DNA of 64,000 bases from Fretibacter sp964410285 (GCA_964410285.1 CAYPFR010000001.1:372001-436000), one strand, 5' to 3'. Shown: positions 7,429-16,614, numbered from the stretch's first letter. The notes: a model not told the origin generated them from the letters alone. Numbers and translations: made by a program.

Positions 7429-8086
7429 CCTTTCAAATATTTCAGCGGCCCTGAGCGGCGAAGCCTTGACCTTTTGCCTGTGCTGGACCCTCACCCGACG
7501 CGACGGCGTAAGTTTTGGGTTTACCGATCATGACGCCGACATAGAGATCGGCGGTATTGTCCATCTTGCCCGCACGGGAATGAGCGGCGGCGACAGCGAC
7601 AGCGCGCTTGGGTTCTCGATTGATAACGGCCATTTGCAAGGTGCTCTGACCGATGCACGCATTACAGCGGAAGATATAAATGCTGGTCTATATGACGGTG
7701 CACTTTTGCTCATCCGCCGCGTAAACTGGGCGAGTCCCTTACAGCACATTTCCCTTTCGCGGGGATATCTAGGGCAGATCACCCAGCAAGGCGACCGTTT
7801 TTCCGCCGAATGGACCGGTGAGGGAGCAAAGCTAGACCGCTCGCAAGGGCGGGTCTTCTCGCGGCTATGTGATGCGTCATTTGGAGACGCGCGCTGCGGG
7901 CTCGACCCCCTAGAATTTCCGGACGGCACATTATGCCCCCGAAGTTTTTCGGCCTGTCAAAGCCAGTTTAATAACGTAAAAAATTTTCGCGGATTTCCTT
8001 TTCTGCTTGGCGATGACGCGCTCACCGCCGCGCCCCAAGAAAGCGATATACGCGACGGCGGCTCGCGCTACAGGAAGCCCGGTTAA
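7421..8086 (+). CDS. tail hub protein, DUF2163 (GTA g13), lacking its usual inserted domain
   Basis: 221 residues, versus about 290 for most GTA hub proteins. The N-terminal DUF2163 region is intact (FTDHDADIEIGG, ALGFSIDNGHLQGAL, YDGALLLIRRVNW). The C-terminal part keeps four cysteines at about 150, 159, 172 and 179 (C-x8-C, C-x6-C) and the NFRGFPFLLGDD ending. In homologues a domain of roughly 70 residues separates the two cysteine pairs; here only about 12 residues do. From the RcGTA structure, as I recall it, the hub carries an iron-sulfur cluster, so retaining all four Cys while losing the insert is telling. The reading frame is clean, so this looks like a natural variant rather than a frameshift. 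Confidence 0.88.
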   Translation: MRNLSNISAALSGEALTFCLCWTLTRRDGVSFGFTDHDADIEIGGIVHLARTGMSGGDSDSALGFSIDNGHLQGALTDARITAEDINAGLYDGALLLIRRVNWASPLQHISLSRGYLGQITQQGDRFSAEWTGEGAKLDRSQGRVFSRLCDASFGDARCGLDPLEFPDGTLCPRSFSACQSQFNNVKNFRGFPFLLGDDALTAAPQESDIRDGGSRYRKPG

Positions 8087-8541
8087 TGCCGCCCTGCAAA
8101 GAGGTCACGCGTCAGGATATAGTGCAAGAAGCACGTCGCTGGATTGATACACCTTACCGCCATCAGGCAAGCCTTCGGGGTGCAGGCGCGGACTGCCTTG
8201 GCCTTGTTCGTGGTATCTGGCGAGCGCTTTACGGCGCCGAACCAATGTCGGTTCCGCCGTATACGCCGGATTGGGCAGAGCAGCTCGGCGAGGAAACCTT
8301 GCTTCTGGCTGCACGGGGGTGCTTAATCCCGCTGCCAAGAGATAACGCCCGCCTTGGCGACGTTATGATCTTTCGCATGCAGCCGAATGCGCTTTGCAAG
8401 CATATTGCCGTGCGCGCGAGCGCGGAGACAATCATTCATGCCTATTGGGGCCGCGCGGTCGTTGAAAGCTATCTCGTGCCTTATTGGCAAAAACGTCATG
8501 CCTTTAGCTTTGCCTTTCCCGCTCAGCCGGCTGCGTTTTAA
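8086..8541 (+). CDS. NlpC/P60 cell-wall peptidase (GTA g14)
   Basis: 151 residues. The NlpC/P60 papain-like fold is shown by the nucleophile in GADCLGLVRG (Cys37), a His in KHIAV (about 106) and a second His in IIHAYW (about 118); the GDVMIF strand lies just before. In GTAs this tail-tip enzyme cuts peptidoglycan during DNA delivery. It starts on the last base of the hub stop codon (TAATG), so expression is coupled. Confidence 0.9.
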   Translation: MPPCKEVTRQDIVQEARRWIDTPYRHQASLRGAGADCLGLVRGIWRALYGAEPMSVPPYTPDWAEQLGEETLLLAARGCLIPLPRDNARLGDVMIFRMQPNALCKHIAVRASAETIIHAYWGRAVVESYLVPYWQKRHAFSFAFPAQPAAF

Positions 8542-8571
8542 TTCTGCTCTCGTTTTATTTGAAAGTTTCTT

Positions 8572-11500
8572 ATGACAACTTTGGTCGTTGCAGGCGCGCA
8601 AGCCGCAGGTCAAGCTTTGGTAAAAACAGCAAGCGCCGCCGCGCTGTCTTATGCCAATAGCGCAATTAGTCAAATATTTGATAACCGCGTTTTTGAAGGC
8701 CCGCGCCTCTCCAGTTTTCAGCTCATGACCTCACGCGACGGTTCACCTATGGCGCGCAGCTATGGCCGCGTTCGCCTTGCTGGCCAAGTGATCTGGGCCT
8801 CGCGCCTTAAAGAAATTGTGACTGAAGAGAAACAAGGCAAAGGCGGGCCAACTGCGCGAAATTACAGCTATACAATCAGCTTTGCGCTTGGGATTTGCGA
8901 AGGCGAAATTCAAAGCATTGATCGCATTTGGGTAAATGGACAGGTGTTGCGTACCTCTGGCGTCACTTACCGGATTTATAATGGCTCAGAGACACAAAAC
9001 CCTGATCCGGTACTTAGCGCGATTGATGGCGACGTGCCCGCTTTTCGCGGCACGGCCTATATTGTCTTTGAGGATTTTCCGTTGGATGATTACGGCGCGC
9101 GGCTCCCTCAATTTAATGTAGAGGTCACGCGTGTCCCGCCCCGTGCTGGCAGTGCTGCGCGGCTAGAAAATCTCGTGAGCGGCGTTCACTTGCTGCCTTC
9201 ATCGGGCGAGTTCGCCTATGCCGCAGACATCATAGAAGATGTGAGCGCTCCCGGGGCCGCGCGACCTGTGAATATGAATAATCTCTCGGGGCAAAGTGAT
9301 ATTTTGCAAGCGTTAGACCAGTTAGAAACGTCTCTGCCCAATTGCCGCAATGTTTCGCTCGTGATTAGCTGGTTTGGGGATGATTTACGCGCAGGTGAGT
9401 GCACAATCCGCCCAGGCGTTGAAACCCTGACCCGCGCAATTGACGGCGAGGATTGGCAGGTTGCGGGTATTTCCCGCGAAGACGCATATGTGGTGAGCGT
9501 AGATAACGAGGAGCGTCCCAGATATGGCGGCACGCCGTCAGATGCGTCTATTGTGCAGGCGATCCGCGAGCTTAAATCGCGCGGTTATCGCGTCACGATC
9601 TATCCGTTCATTCTTATGGATATTCCGCCCGATAATACGCGTCCAGACCCTTACGGCGGCGCGGCGCAAGCCCCCTTGCCGTGGCGGGGCCGTATAACGG
9701 TTCATCCGGCCGCTGGGCAGGCGCAAAGCGCGGATCAAACCCCGCGCGCGGCTGAGCAGGTCGAACAGTTCTATGAAGGTGAACAGGGTCTAAAACGCTT
9801 TATCCTACACTATGCGGACTTAGCCGCCGAGTCCGGCGGCGTAGACCGTTTTGTCATAAGTTCAGAATTAATTGGCCTGACAACGGCCCGCAGCAGCCGA
9901 GATAACTATCCTTTTGTCGAAAAACTTAAATCCCTCGCCAGGGATGTTAAGTCTAAACTGCCTCTCGCAGAGCTAAGCTATGCAGCAGATTGGTCCGAAT
10001 ATTTTGGGCATCATCCACAAGACGGCAGCGGCGACCTTACTTTTCATCTTGATCCCCTCTGGGCCGATAGCAATATAGACGCGGTTGGAATTGATGCCTA
10101 TTTTCCACTCTCCGATTGGCGGGAGGGATTCCATGCTGATGCGCAGATTGCGGGGCAGATTTATGATCTGGAATATCTATCGCAAAACTTGCAGTCAGGG
10201 GAAGGTTTTGAATTTTACTACGCGAGCCAAAGCGATCGGCAGGCGCAGATCAGAACGCCGATCACCGATCATGCCTATAATAAGCCTTGGGTTTACCGCT
10301 ATAAGGATTTGCTGAACTGGTGGATCAATCCACATATAAATCGCCGAAATGGCAAGGAAGTCCAAGCCTCAGCTTGGAAGCCAAGAAGCAAACCGTTTTG
10401 GCTTACGGAAATTGGATGCCCCGCGATTGATAAAGGCGCGAACCAGCCCAATGTCTTTTATGATCCCAAAAGTTCCGAGTCCAAAATCCCCTATTTTTCG
10501 TCTGGCGCGCGGGATGATCTAATTCAGCGGCGCTATATTGAGGCCTTTTTGTCCTTTTATGGCCAGCCAAGCAATAATCCTAACTCACCGGAATATGGCG
10601 GGCCTATGGTCGATATGAGCGCAGCCCATGTCTGGTGCTGGGACGCGCGTCCCTATCCTGATTTTCCGGCTCGGGAGGATGTGTGGTCGGACGGTGGAAA
10701 CTGGCAGCTTGGGCATTGGCTTACGGGGCGCACGGGCCTTGTGCTTGTGGCTGATGTTGTTCAGGACCTCGTGCAGCGCAGCGGAGTGGCATCGGTAGAT
10801 GTCTCCCAGATTTCAGGCGTGCTTGAGGGCTTCGTCATTGATCGCCCGATGAGCACGCGCGCCGCGCTCGCTCCGCTTGCGCTTACATACGGTTTTGACA
10901 TGGCTGAACGAGCCGAGGGGCTTGCATTCGCGGCCCAAAGTCCAGAGGCACCCCTTAACCTATCATGGCAAGATATTGCCGCGCTCCCTCATGATGCGGC
11001 CCCTGTCACGCGCATCAAAGATGATCCTGAGGGGCGTCTGCGCGACGTTCGCCTGCACTATATTGATGGGGGTCAAGATCACCAAACCGCCAGTGTTTTT
11101 GCCCGTGAGCAGCGTGCTGAAACTCAAAATATCCTTGATGTCGAGCTGCCTTTGGTGCTGGATAGCGGCTTTGCCCGCGCCGCGGCGGCGCGCCTTTTAC
11201 ATATATCGGCTGCGCTGGATCAACGCGCGGAATTTTTGCTCTCGCCTATGCGCCTTGACGTAGAGGTCGGAGACCATGTTAGTTTGCCCGGCCAATCAGG
11301 TGTTTGGCAAATCACCCGCCTTGACGCTCCCGGATCTGCCGGCGGCGCCATGCGCGTGATCGCGAAGGCCAGCAGCAATAACGATGGGGCGGCAGAATTT
11401 CAGCCGCCTGTGGCCCGCGCCGCGCCGACGGTTGTTCCCGCAATTGCGTGGGCCTCCAAGCCTGAACTCATCGTCCTTGATCTTCCCGATTATACGGGCG

Positions 11501-12348
11501 AGAGCCGGAAAGGTATAATGGTCGGCGGGCAAGTGACCCCGTTTAATCGCTTGCAAATCTCCGCAGGCGAGACGCCCATAGAGCTTGGCCAGCCTGCTCT
11601 TGTGGGTGTTTTGGAAAAACCTCTTGGCCTGGGCCCTGTCGGGCGCATGGATTATGGCGGCGTGCTTGAGTTTAAAATGACCAATGCCGACCTAGGGTCT
11701 GTCGATATGGAACGCTTTTTAAGCGGGGCAAATCTCTTTGCCGTGCAAGCCTTGCGTCAGGCCGGGGCACGGGTGAGCGCGGGACAGGGCTGGGAGATTT
11801 TGCAAGCGCGGACTATCGAATTGATCGCGCCTGATCAATACCGGGCGCGCGGATTGCTGCGCGGGCGGTTTGGCAGCGATGCGGACATGTCTGCGCTCAC
11901 CACTGGCGCTCGCATTGTGTGTCTCAATCAGGGACTAGGCGACTTGGCGACGCCGCGCGGGCGCGGGGAGAGCTTGACTGTGCAAGCCCGCGTTGCTGGC
12001 CGGGTGAGTGAGCCTTATGAACTTAGCTATGAAGCTCGCCACTTGCGGCCGCTCTCGCCGGTTCATGGCAGGGCAGAAATTAAAGATGGCGAATTAAAGC
12101 TCAACTGGATACGCCGTACGCGGCAAGGCGGAGAGAGCTGGAGCGGACTTGATGTGCCGTTGGGGGAGGATATCGCCCTTTTTCGAGTAGAGGCGCTCAA
12201 AGAGGGTGTCGTTATAGAAACACGCGAAGCCGAACGCCCGGAAGCTATCCTTTACCGTCTTGACGCCGAGCGTATTCGTATTTCACAAGGCTCGACCGTT
12301 TACGGCTTTGGTCCCCCACTCATTATTGAACTCCCGCCTGCCTCTTGA
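8572..12348 (+). CDS. baseplate multidomain megatron protein, GTA TIM-barrel (g15)
   Basis: 1258 residues, close to RcGTA g15 (about 1300). The N-terminal tail-hub-like part starts with an Ala-rich helix and SFQLMTSRDGSPMARSYGRVRLAGQVIW. The central glycoside-hydrolase-like TIM barrel spans very roughly residues 430-740 and includes VIYPFI-type strands, FVISSELIGLT, LSYAADWSEYFGHHP, WADSNIDAVGIDAYFPLSDW, PFWLTEIGCPAIDKG and AAHVWCWDARPYPDFP. The phage-tail_3 part follows at about 800-960, then beta domains with YRARGLLRGRFGSD near 1095. The E/D pattern (SEL, TEIG) keeps plausible acid residues, but glycosidase activity is not shown. Last gene of the GTA block. Confidence 0.95.
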   Translation: MTTLVVAGAQAAGQALVKTASAAALSYANSAISQIFDNRVFEGPRLSSFQLMTSRDGSPMARSYGRVRLAGQVIWASRLKEIVTEEKQGKGGPTARNYSYTISFALGICEGEIQSIDRIWVNGQVLRTSGVTYRIYNGSETQNPDPVLSAIDGDVPAFRGTAYIVFEDFPLDDYGARLPQFNVEVTRVPPRAGSAARLENLVSGVHLLPSSGEFAYAADIIEDVSAPGAARPVNMNNLSGQSDILQALDQLETSLPNCRNVSLVISWFGDDLRAGECTIRPGVETLTRAIDGEDWQVAGISREDAYVVSVDNEERPRYGGTPSDASIVQAIRELKSRGYRVTIYPFILMDIPPDNTRPDPYGGAAQAPLPWRGRITVHPAAGQAQSADQTPRAAEQVEQFYEGEQGLKRFILHYADLAAESGGVDRFVISSELIGLTTARSSRDNYPFVEKLKSLARDVKSKLPLAELSYAADWSEYFGHHPQDGSGDLTFHLDPLWADSNIDAVGIDAYFPLSDWREGFHADAQIAGQIYDLEYLSQNLQSGEGFEFYYASQSDRQAQIRTPITDHAYNKPWVYRYKDLLNWWINPHINRRNGKEVQASAWKPRSKPFWLTEIGCPAIDKGANQPNVFYDPKSSESKIPYFSSGARDDLIQRRYIEAFLSFYGQPSNNPNSPEYGGPMVDMSAAHVWCWDARPYPDFPAREDVWSDGGNWQLGHWLTGRTGLVLVADVVQDLVQRSGVASVDVSQISGVLEGFVIDRPMSTRAALAPLALTYGFDMAERAEGLAFAAQSPEAPLNLSWQDIAALPHDAAPVTRIKDDPEGRLRDVRLHYIDGGQDHQTASVFAREQRAETQNILDVELPLVLDSGFARAAAARLLHISAALDQRAEFLLSPMRLDVEVGDHVSLPGQSGVWQITRLDAPGSAGGAMRVIAKASSNNDGAAEFQPPVARAAPTVVPAIAWASKPELIVLDLPDYTGESRKGIMVGGQVTPFNRLQISAGETPIELGQPALVGVLEKPLGLGPVGRMDYGGVLEFKMTNADLGSVDMERFLSGANLFAVQALRQAGARVSAGQGWEILQARTIELIAPDQYRARGLLRGRFGSDADMSALTTGARIVCLNQGLGDLATPRGRGESLTVQARVAGRVSEPYELSYEARHLRPLSPVHGRAEIKDGELKLNWIRRTRQGGESWSGLDVPLGEDIALFRVEALKEGVVIETREAERPEAILYRLDAERIRISQGSTVYGFGPPLIIELPPAS

Positions 12349-12362
12349 GAAACCCGCCTTGA

Positions 12363-12376
12363 ACCCTAAATAGGGT
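12363..12376. promoter_or_regulatory. palindrome ACCCTA-AA-TAGGGT before the DnaJ gene
   Basis: A perfect 6-base-arm inverted repeat directly followed by the ribosome site GTAGGAGG. It could be an operator or a small hairpin affecting translation of the DnaJ-like gene. The function is inference. Confidence 0.3.
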
Positions 12377-12392
12377 GTAGGAGGCTAGAAGC

Positions 12393-13328
12393 GTGGCAAA
12401 AGATCCCTATAAATTATTGGGCGTGCAAAAAAGCGCGAGCGATGCGGAAATCCGCAAAGCTTATCGTGCTCTGGCTAAAAAGCTGCATCCTGATGTTAAT
12501 CCGGGGGATAAAGCCAAAGCTAATCAGTTCAAAGAAGTGACCGCCGCCTATACGCTTTTGACCGACAAAGCGCTGCGGAGGCAATATGACAGCGGCCAAG
12601 TCGATGCGAGCGGACAGGCACAAAACCCGTTCTCACGCGGACCATTTGGCGGGTCTGGCGGCGGGGGCGGCTTTAGTTCAGCCGGCTTTGGCGGTATGGC
12701 CGGCGGCCAAGATGATATGAGCGATCTCTTCGCCTCATTATTTGGTATGAATATGGGGCGGCAAACTGGCGGCCCGCGCCGCAGCGGCTATGCCCCGCGC
12801 CCCAGCCCCAAAAAGGGTGCGGACGTAAGATATAAGGTCAAGCTGGACTTTTTTGAGGCCATTAAAGGCGGCAAAAAGAAAATCAAGGCAGGTCAAGAGC
12901 AATTAAATGTGACAATACCTGAGGGCGTGGAAGACGGCGCGGTTCTGCGGCTGAGAGGTAAGGGACATGCCGGCCGTAACGGCGGACGCCGTGGGGACGC
13001 GAAAATCGAAATTTCGGTGGCTGATCACAAGTATTTTCGGCGTGATGGTAAAAACTTGCGTCTTTTCCTGCCAATTTCGCTCTCTGAGGCGATTTTGGGC
13101 GCAAAAGTCAAAATTTCTGTGCCTGCTGGCGCGGTCTCGCTGAATATTCCCGCCGGATCAGACAGCCGCAAGACGCTAAGGCTTAAGGGTAAAGGCGTTG
13201 CGGGCGGTGATCTTTTCATTGTCCCTCAGATATTTTTGACGCATAACAATGACACTGAAGTTGAAAAGTGGGCGAAAAATCAAAATGACTCCGATGGCGA
13301 CGATATCCGCCGAGAAGCGGGGCTTTAA
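12393..13328 (+). CDS. CbpA-type DnaJ co-chaperone (J domain, no zinc finger)
   Basis: 311 residues from a GTG start behind the strong site GTAGGAGG. An N-terminal J domain (residues 4-65) carries the HPD loop at 32-34, which triggers DnaK ATPase. A Gly/Phe-rich linker (about 75-115) follows. Two C-terminal beta domains (VRYKVKLDFFEAIKGGKKKI, then LFLPISLSEAILGAKV) follow, without the four CxxCxGxG zinc repeats of DnaJ itself, so it is a type II (CbpA-like) protein. It is 44 bases behind the GTA baseplate gene and on the same strand. Chaperone help in particle assembly is possible but unproven. Confidence 0.9.
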   Translation: MAKDPYKLLGVQKSASDAEIRKAYRALAKKLHPDVNPGDKAKANQFKEVTAAYTLLTDKALRRQYDSGQVDASGQAQNPFSRGPFGGSGGGGGFSSAGFGGMAGGQDDMSDLFASLFGMNMGRQTGGPRRSGYAPRPSPKKGADVRYKVKLDFFEAIKGGKKKIKAGQEQLNVTIPEGVEDGAVLRLRGKGHAGRNGGRRGDAKIEISVADHKYFRRDGKNLRLFLPISLSEAILGAKVKISVPAGAVSLNIPAGSDSRKTLRLKGKGVAGGDLFIVPQIFLTHNNDTEVEKWAKNQNDSDGDDIRREAGL

Positions 13329-13332
13329 TGGC

Positions 13333-13357
13333 ACTCACCTTGCAATGCGGGGTGAGT
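13333..13357 (+). terminator. stem-loop after the DnaJ gene
   Basis: ACTCACC (13333-13339) pairs with GGTGAGT (13351-13357), and G-U pairs could extend the stem to about 11 base pairs around AAT. No T-run follows, so a factor-independent terminator is doubtful; it may be an mRNA 3' end. Confidence 0.35.
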
Positions 13358-13418
13358 ATGAATTCCATATTCAGACTTCATTCAGGGAGAATGTAATACA
13401 TCGCTTTTAATGACATAT

Positions 13419-13766
13419 ATGAAACGACATATATTAGGGATTGTGACATTGGCCGCAGTGTCGGTTTTAACGGTATCCCCAGCCCTTGCTTCGCAGCCAA
13501 ATGATAGCTTCATGCTGTCTATAAAGCCTGCGCACCATGTATCGGTGGCCAGCGCGCCTACGCCGCCGCAAAGCCGTGAGTTTCTTCGTTATGCCCAAAG
13601 TGCGGTCTCTGCCTCCGAAGCCAAAGCCATTGCGCGCCGCACAGTGCCAGGCTCGGTCTATGTTGATATGTCGCGTAAAGGCAATGTTTATAAGGTGCGC
13701 GTGAAAAAAGACGGCCGTATAGTTGATGTTTTGATTGACGCGAACACTGGGCGCGTCCTTAATTAG
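13419..13766 (+). CDS. secreted PepSY-domain protein
   Basis: 115 residues. A signal peptide (MKRHILGIVTLAAVSVL, cleavage after ALA near residue 24) precedes a single PepSY domain at about 60-115 (AKAIARRTVPGSVYVDMSRK, VYKVRVKKDGRIVDVLI, DANTGRVL). PepSY proteins next to two-component genes often act as periplasmic modulators of the kinase. The adjacent regulator and kinase genes on the same strand, 25 bases downstream, fit that role (inference). ATG 13410, three codons upstream, is an alternative start. Confidence 0.8.
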   Translation: MKRHILGIVTLAAVSVLTVSPALASQPNDSFMLSIKPAHHVSVASAPTPPQSREFLRYAQSAVSASEAKAIARRTVPGSVYVDMSRKGNVYKVRVKKDGRIVDVLIDANTGRVLN

Positions 13767-13791
13767 AGCCCAAGCGACTCACGAGGCTCTT

Positions 13792-14469
13792 ATGCGCATT
13801 CTCATTGTTGAAGATGATCCCGATCTATCCCGCCAGCTTGGCGAAGCGTTGCAGGATGCCGGTTATGCGGTTGACGTTGCATCAGACGGTGAAGAGGGGC
13901 ACTTCCTAGGCGATACGGAGCCCTATGATGCGGTCATTCTGGATTTGGGTCTTCCGTTAATCGACGGGGTGAGCGTGCTACAAAAATGGCGCGCGGATAA
14001 TAAGTCTTTTCCTGTGATTATCCTGACGGCTCGCGATCAGTGGTCGGAAAAAGTCGCTGGGTTTGACGCTGGGGCAGATGATTATCTTACCAAGCCTTTC
14101 CACACAGAAGAGCTTTTGGCGCGGCTGCGCGCCCTTGTACGCCGTGCGGCGGGCCACTCAACAGATACAATCGAAATTGGTGATCTTTTGGTCGATAACC
14201 GCTCTGCGCGTGCGTTTGTTGACGGCAGCCCTATCAAGCTGACCTCGCATGAGTTTCGCCTCATCAGCTATCTGGCTATGCACAAGGGGCGCGTGATTTC
14301 TCGTACAGAACTTGTCGAACATATTTATGACCAAGACTTTGACCGTGATAGCAATACGATTGAAGTTTTTGTTGGTCGCTTGCGCCGAAAAATTGGAACC
14401 GACCGCATTGAAACGGTTCGGGGTCTTGGCTACCGGCTCGTGAACCCTGCCGAGTCCAAAGCAGGGTAG
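13792..14469 (+). CDS. OmpR/PhoB-family response regulator (PhoP/FeuP-like)
   Basis: 225 residues. Receiver domain at 1-115 with the acidic pocket VEDD (7-9), phospho-acceptor Asp51 in VILDLGLP, Thr in LTARD and Lys in LTKPF. A winged-helix DNA-binding domain follows at about 128-222 (LTSHEFRLISYLAMHKGRVI, VFVGRLRRKIG, VRGLGYRL). The start is ATG 13792, behind ACGAGG. Upstream codons in the same frame overlap the PepSY gene and break the receiver alignment. The gene order PepSY-regulator-kinase resembles FeuP/FeuQ or PhoP/PhoQ loci; the signal is unknown. Confidence 0.92.
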   Translation: MRILIVEDDPDLSRQLGEALQDAGYAVDVASDGEEGHFLGDTEPYDAVILDLGLPLIDGVSVLQKWRADNKSFPVIILTARDQWSEKVAGFDAGADDYLTKPFHTEELLARLRALVRRAAGHSTDTIEIGDLLVDNRSARAFVDGSPIKLTSHEFRLISYLAMHKGRVISRTELVEHIYDQDFDRDSNTIEVFVGRLRRKIGTDRIETVRGLGYRLVNPAESKAG

Positions 14470-14475
14470 CGCCTT

Positions 14476-15909
14476 ATGGGGCGCAAGGACTCCAATACCT
14501 CCTTAGTTTTGCGCCTTGTGCGCAGCGCCAGCTATTGGGCTCTTCCCATTCTGATTTTTACCGCTTTTGCCCTGACGTTTTTCTATCGGGATTCGACGTA
14601 CCGCATTTTTGATGACCCGCTCACCAGCGCGGTAACCTCGTTGATTGCGTCTGCTGATATTCCAGAAGGCGGCACGGCCGCGTCTTTGACGCTGGCGCGC
14701 GAACCGACTGATCCGCGTTATCAACAGGCACTCTCTGGCCGTTATTGGCTGATTGGCCTGCTGGAGACGGACGGAAATGTTATCCCAATCAAGAAATCTC
14801 GCTCGCTCTATGAAGATACATTGCGCCTCCCCGCGCGCGACGCCCAGCAAATTAGGGCGCGTCCGGGTGAGGAAATCGCAAGCAAATCGATCGGGCCTGA
14901 TGGCGAACCTTTAAGGGTTTTAGTCAATTATGTAACGCTCCCCAATGCCAACAACCAAGCCGTTGTTATAATTGCTGCCGCCGATAATCGGCCCGCGACA
15001 CAGGCCGTCAGGCGCTTTGCTTTAATCGCCAGCGGCCTGATGTTTTTACTCTCTGCGGGTCTTGTCACTGCGGTTTTCACTCAGGTGCGGTCAGGCCTTA
15101 AACCGCTCTTTGACTTGCGCGACACGGTGGCGGATGTGCGCGAGGGGCGCGCCACCCATGTTGAGGGTGAATATCCGCGCGAAATACAGCCGCTGGCCAC
15201 AGAGCTTAACTTCTTGATTGATCACAATAAGGATATTGTCGAACACGCGCGCACCCATGTCGGTAATCTTGCACATGCGCTTAAGACCCCGCTTGCCGTG
15301 CTAATTAATGAGAGCGACGCCCAAGCCCCCACAAATCAATTTGCTTCTATTGTGGCGCGGCAGATTCAGATCATGCGCAAGCAGGTCGATCATCATTTGC
15401 ACCGCGCGCGGGCGGCGGCGCGAGGGCAGGCAATTGGCGTCAGCACCGATGTTGCCCCAGTCATTAATTCACTTGCGCGGACGCTGCCGCGCATTTTTCG
15501 GTCCAAAGACATTGATATGATTGTCGATATAGAAGCGGATTTGGCCTTTAGAGGAGAGAAGCGGGATCTTGATGAGATGGTCGGAAACCTGATGGATAAT
15601 GCGTGTAAATGGAGCCGCTCCCAAGTGCGTGTTTTTGCCTATAGTAAAACCAGTGATCCGACGAATTTTGTGATTTCCGTAGAGGATGATGGGCCGGGCC
15701 TAAAGGAAACTGATTATGCGCAGGCGCTCAAGCGCGGCGTGCGGCTTGACGAAGCCAAGCCGGGTACAGGATTTGGTTTGGCGATTGTGGATGATTTAGC
15801 CCGGGCCTATAAAGGCGGAGTCGAATTCTCGCGCTCTGAATGGGGCGGACTTTGTGTCACGCTTTTATTGCCAAAAACAAGTAAGCGGTCCGAAGGGTCG
15901 GGCCTGTGA
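14476..15909 (+). CDS. membrane sensor histidine kinase (PhoQ/FeuQ-like)
   Basis: 477 residues. Two transmembrane helices (about 20-38 and 183-203) enclose a periplasmic sensor of about 145 residues. A HAMP-like linker leads to the dimerisation helix with His267 in LAHALKTPL, an H-box form (HALKTP rather than HELRTP) typical of PhoQ/FeuQ kinases. The ATPase domain has GNLMDNACKWS (N box), EDDGPGL and GTGFGLAIVDDL. It starts 6 bases after the regulator stop. Its own stop overlaps the possible GTG start of the next gene. Confidence 0.9.
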   Translation: MGRKDSNTSLVLRLVRSASYWALPILIFTAFALTFFYRDSTYRIFDDPLTSAVTSLIASADIPEGGTAASLTLAREPTDPRYQQALSGRYWLIGLLETDGNVIPIKKSRSLYEDTLRLPARDAQQIRARPGEEIASKSIGPDGEPLRVLVNYVTLPNANNQAVVIIAAADNRPATQAVRRFALIASGLMFLLSAGLVTAVFTQVRSGLKPLFDLRDTVADVREGRATHVEGEYPREIQPLATELNFLIDHNKDIVEHARTHVGNLAHALKTPLAVLINESDAQAPTNQFASIVARQIQIMRKQVDHHLHRARAAARGQAIGVSTDVAPVINSLARTLPRIFRSKDIDMIVDIEADLAFRGEKRDLDEMVGNLMDNACKWSRSQVRVFAYSKTSDPTNFVISVEDDGPGLKETDYAQALKRGVRLDEAKPGTGFGLAIVDDLARAYKGGVEFSRSEWGGLCVTLLLPKTSKRSEGSGL

Positions 15910-16589
15910 GTTGTGACGGCCCAAAGACCGGAACCAAAACTCAAAAAGGGAAAAAATTGAATTCGCGGTTCATGAAAAAAGATATTCATGAGGGGGCCAG
16001 AAAATTCTCGCCCTTTGTTGCTAAGAACAAAATGGCGATCACCGAGACGCTCCTGCCATGTCTGCCGCCCCAAGCCCATGTCCTTGAAATCGCGTCAGGT
16101 TCTGGCGAGCATGGCTTGCACATTTGCCGCCAGAGGCCCGATGTTACGTGGCAATGCTCTGATATTTCTTCTGAAGCCCGCGAGAGTCAAGATTCCTGGG
16201 CGAGCGAGGCAAACGGGCAAATGCCCAAGGCCTTGAATATAGACTGTACTCAAAAAGGGTGGCACGAAAAGGTTGCCCGCGCTGATGTCATATTTTGCGC
16301 AAATATGATCCATATCGCCCCGTGGACCGCGGCTGAGGGTTTGGCGGAGGGGGCGGGCATACTCCTGCCGGTCGGGGGAGTGTGTATTTTATATGGTCCT
16401 TTCCTCGAAGGGGATCAAACGGCGCAAAGTAATATTGATTTTGATGCCAATCTTAAATCTCGAAATCCAGCTTGGGGCGTGAGAGATTTAGACGCTGTTA
16501 AGCATATATTTGCACAACGTGGGTTTAATAAGCTGCAGATAACCGTGATGCCCAGCAATAATAGACTTTTGGCATTTTCACGGCTCTGA
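15906..16589 (+). CDS. SAM-dependent methyltransferase-like protein, DUF938 family
   Basis: Up to 227 residues. The class I SAM-binding motif is VLEIASGSGEHGL, followed by CSDISSEA and the family signature INCxN-like VIFCANMIHIAPW, then GGVCILYGPFLEG and RNPAWGVRDLD, all typical of DUF938 proteins. The substrate is not known. Start uncertain: GTG 15906 overlaps the kinase stop (GTGA) and suggests coupling, while ATG 15972 (MKKDIHEG) agrees better with the usual short N-terminus of the family. Placed last in the PepSY/kinase unit; an AT-rich inverted repeat follows. Confidence 0.82.
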   Translation: MSCDGPKTGTKTQKGKKLNSRFMKKDIHEGARKFSPFVAKNKMAITETLLPCLPPQAHVLEIASGSGEHGLHICRQRPDVTWQCSDISSEARESQDSWASEANGQMPKALNIDCTQKGWHEKVARADVIFCANMIHIAPWTAAEGLAEGAGILLPVGGVCILYGPFLEGDQTAQSNIDFDANLKSRNPAWGVRDLDAVKHIFAQRGFNKLQITVMPSNNRLLAFSRL

Positions 16590-16614
16590 AAACATGACTA
16601 TTTTGTCATGTTTT
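16589..16614. terminator. perfect AT-rich inverted repeat between methyltransferase and DegP genes
   Basis: AAAACATGAC (16589-16598) and GTCATGTTTT (16605-16614) form a perfect 10-base-pair stem with a 6-base loop ending in a T-rich arm. It may terminate the upstream transcript, or be a regulator site in front of degP; the low G+C of the stem leaves both open. Confidence 0.45.

Noticed and set aside
7421..8086. frameshift as the reason for the short hub protein
   Set aside because: Conserved segments before and after the missing part are in the same frame and all four Cys are kept.
835..12348. integrated prophage instead of a GTA
   Set aside because: No integrase, repressor, replication or lysis genes, and gene order and families (DUF2460, DUF2163, GTA TIM-barrel) match gene transfer agents.
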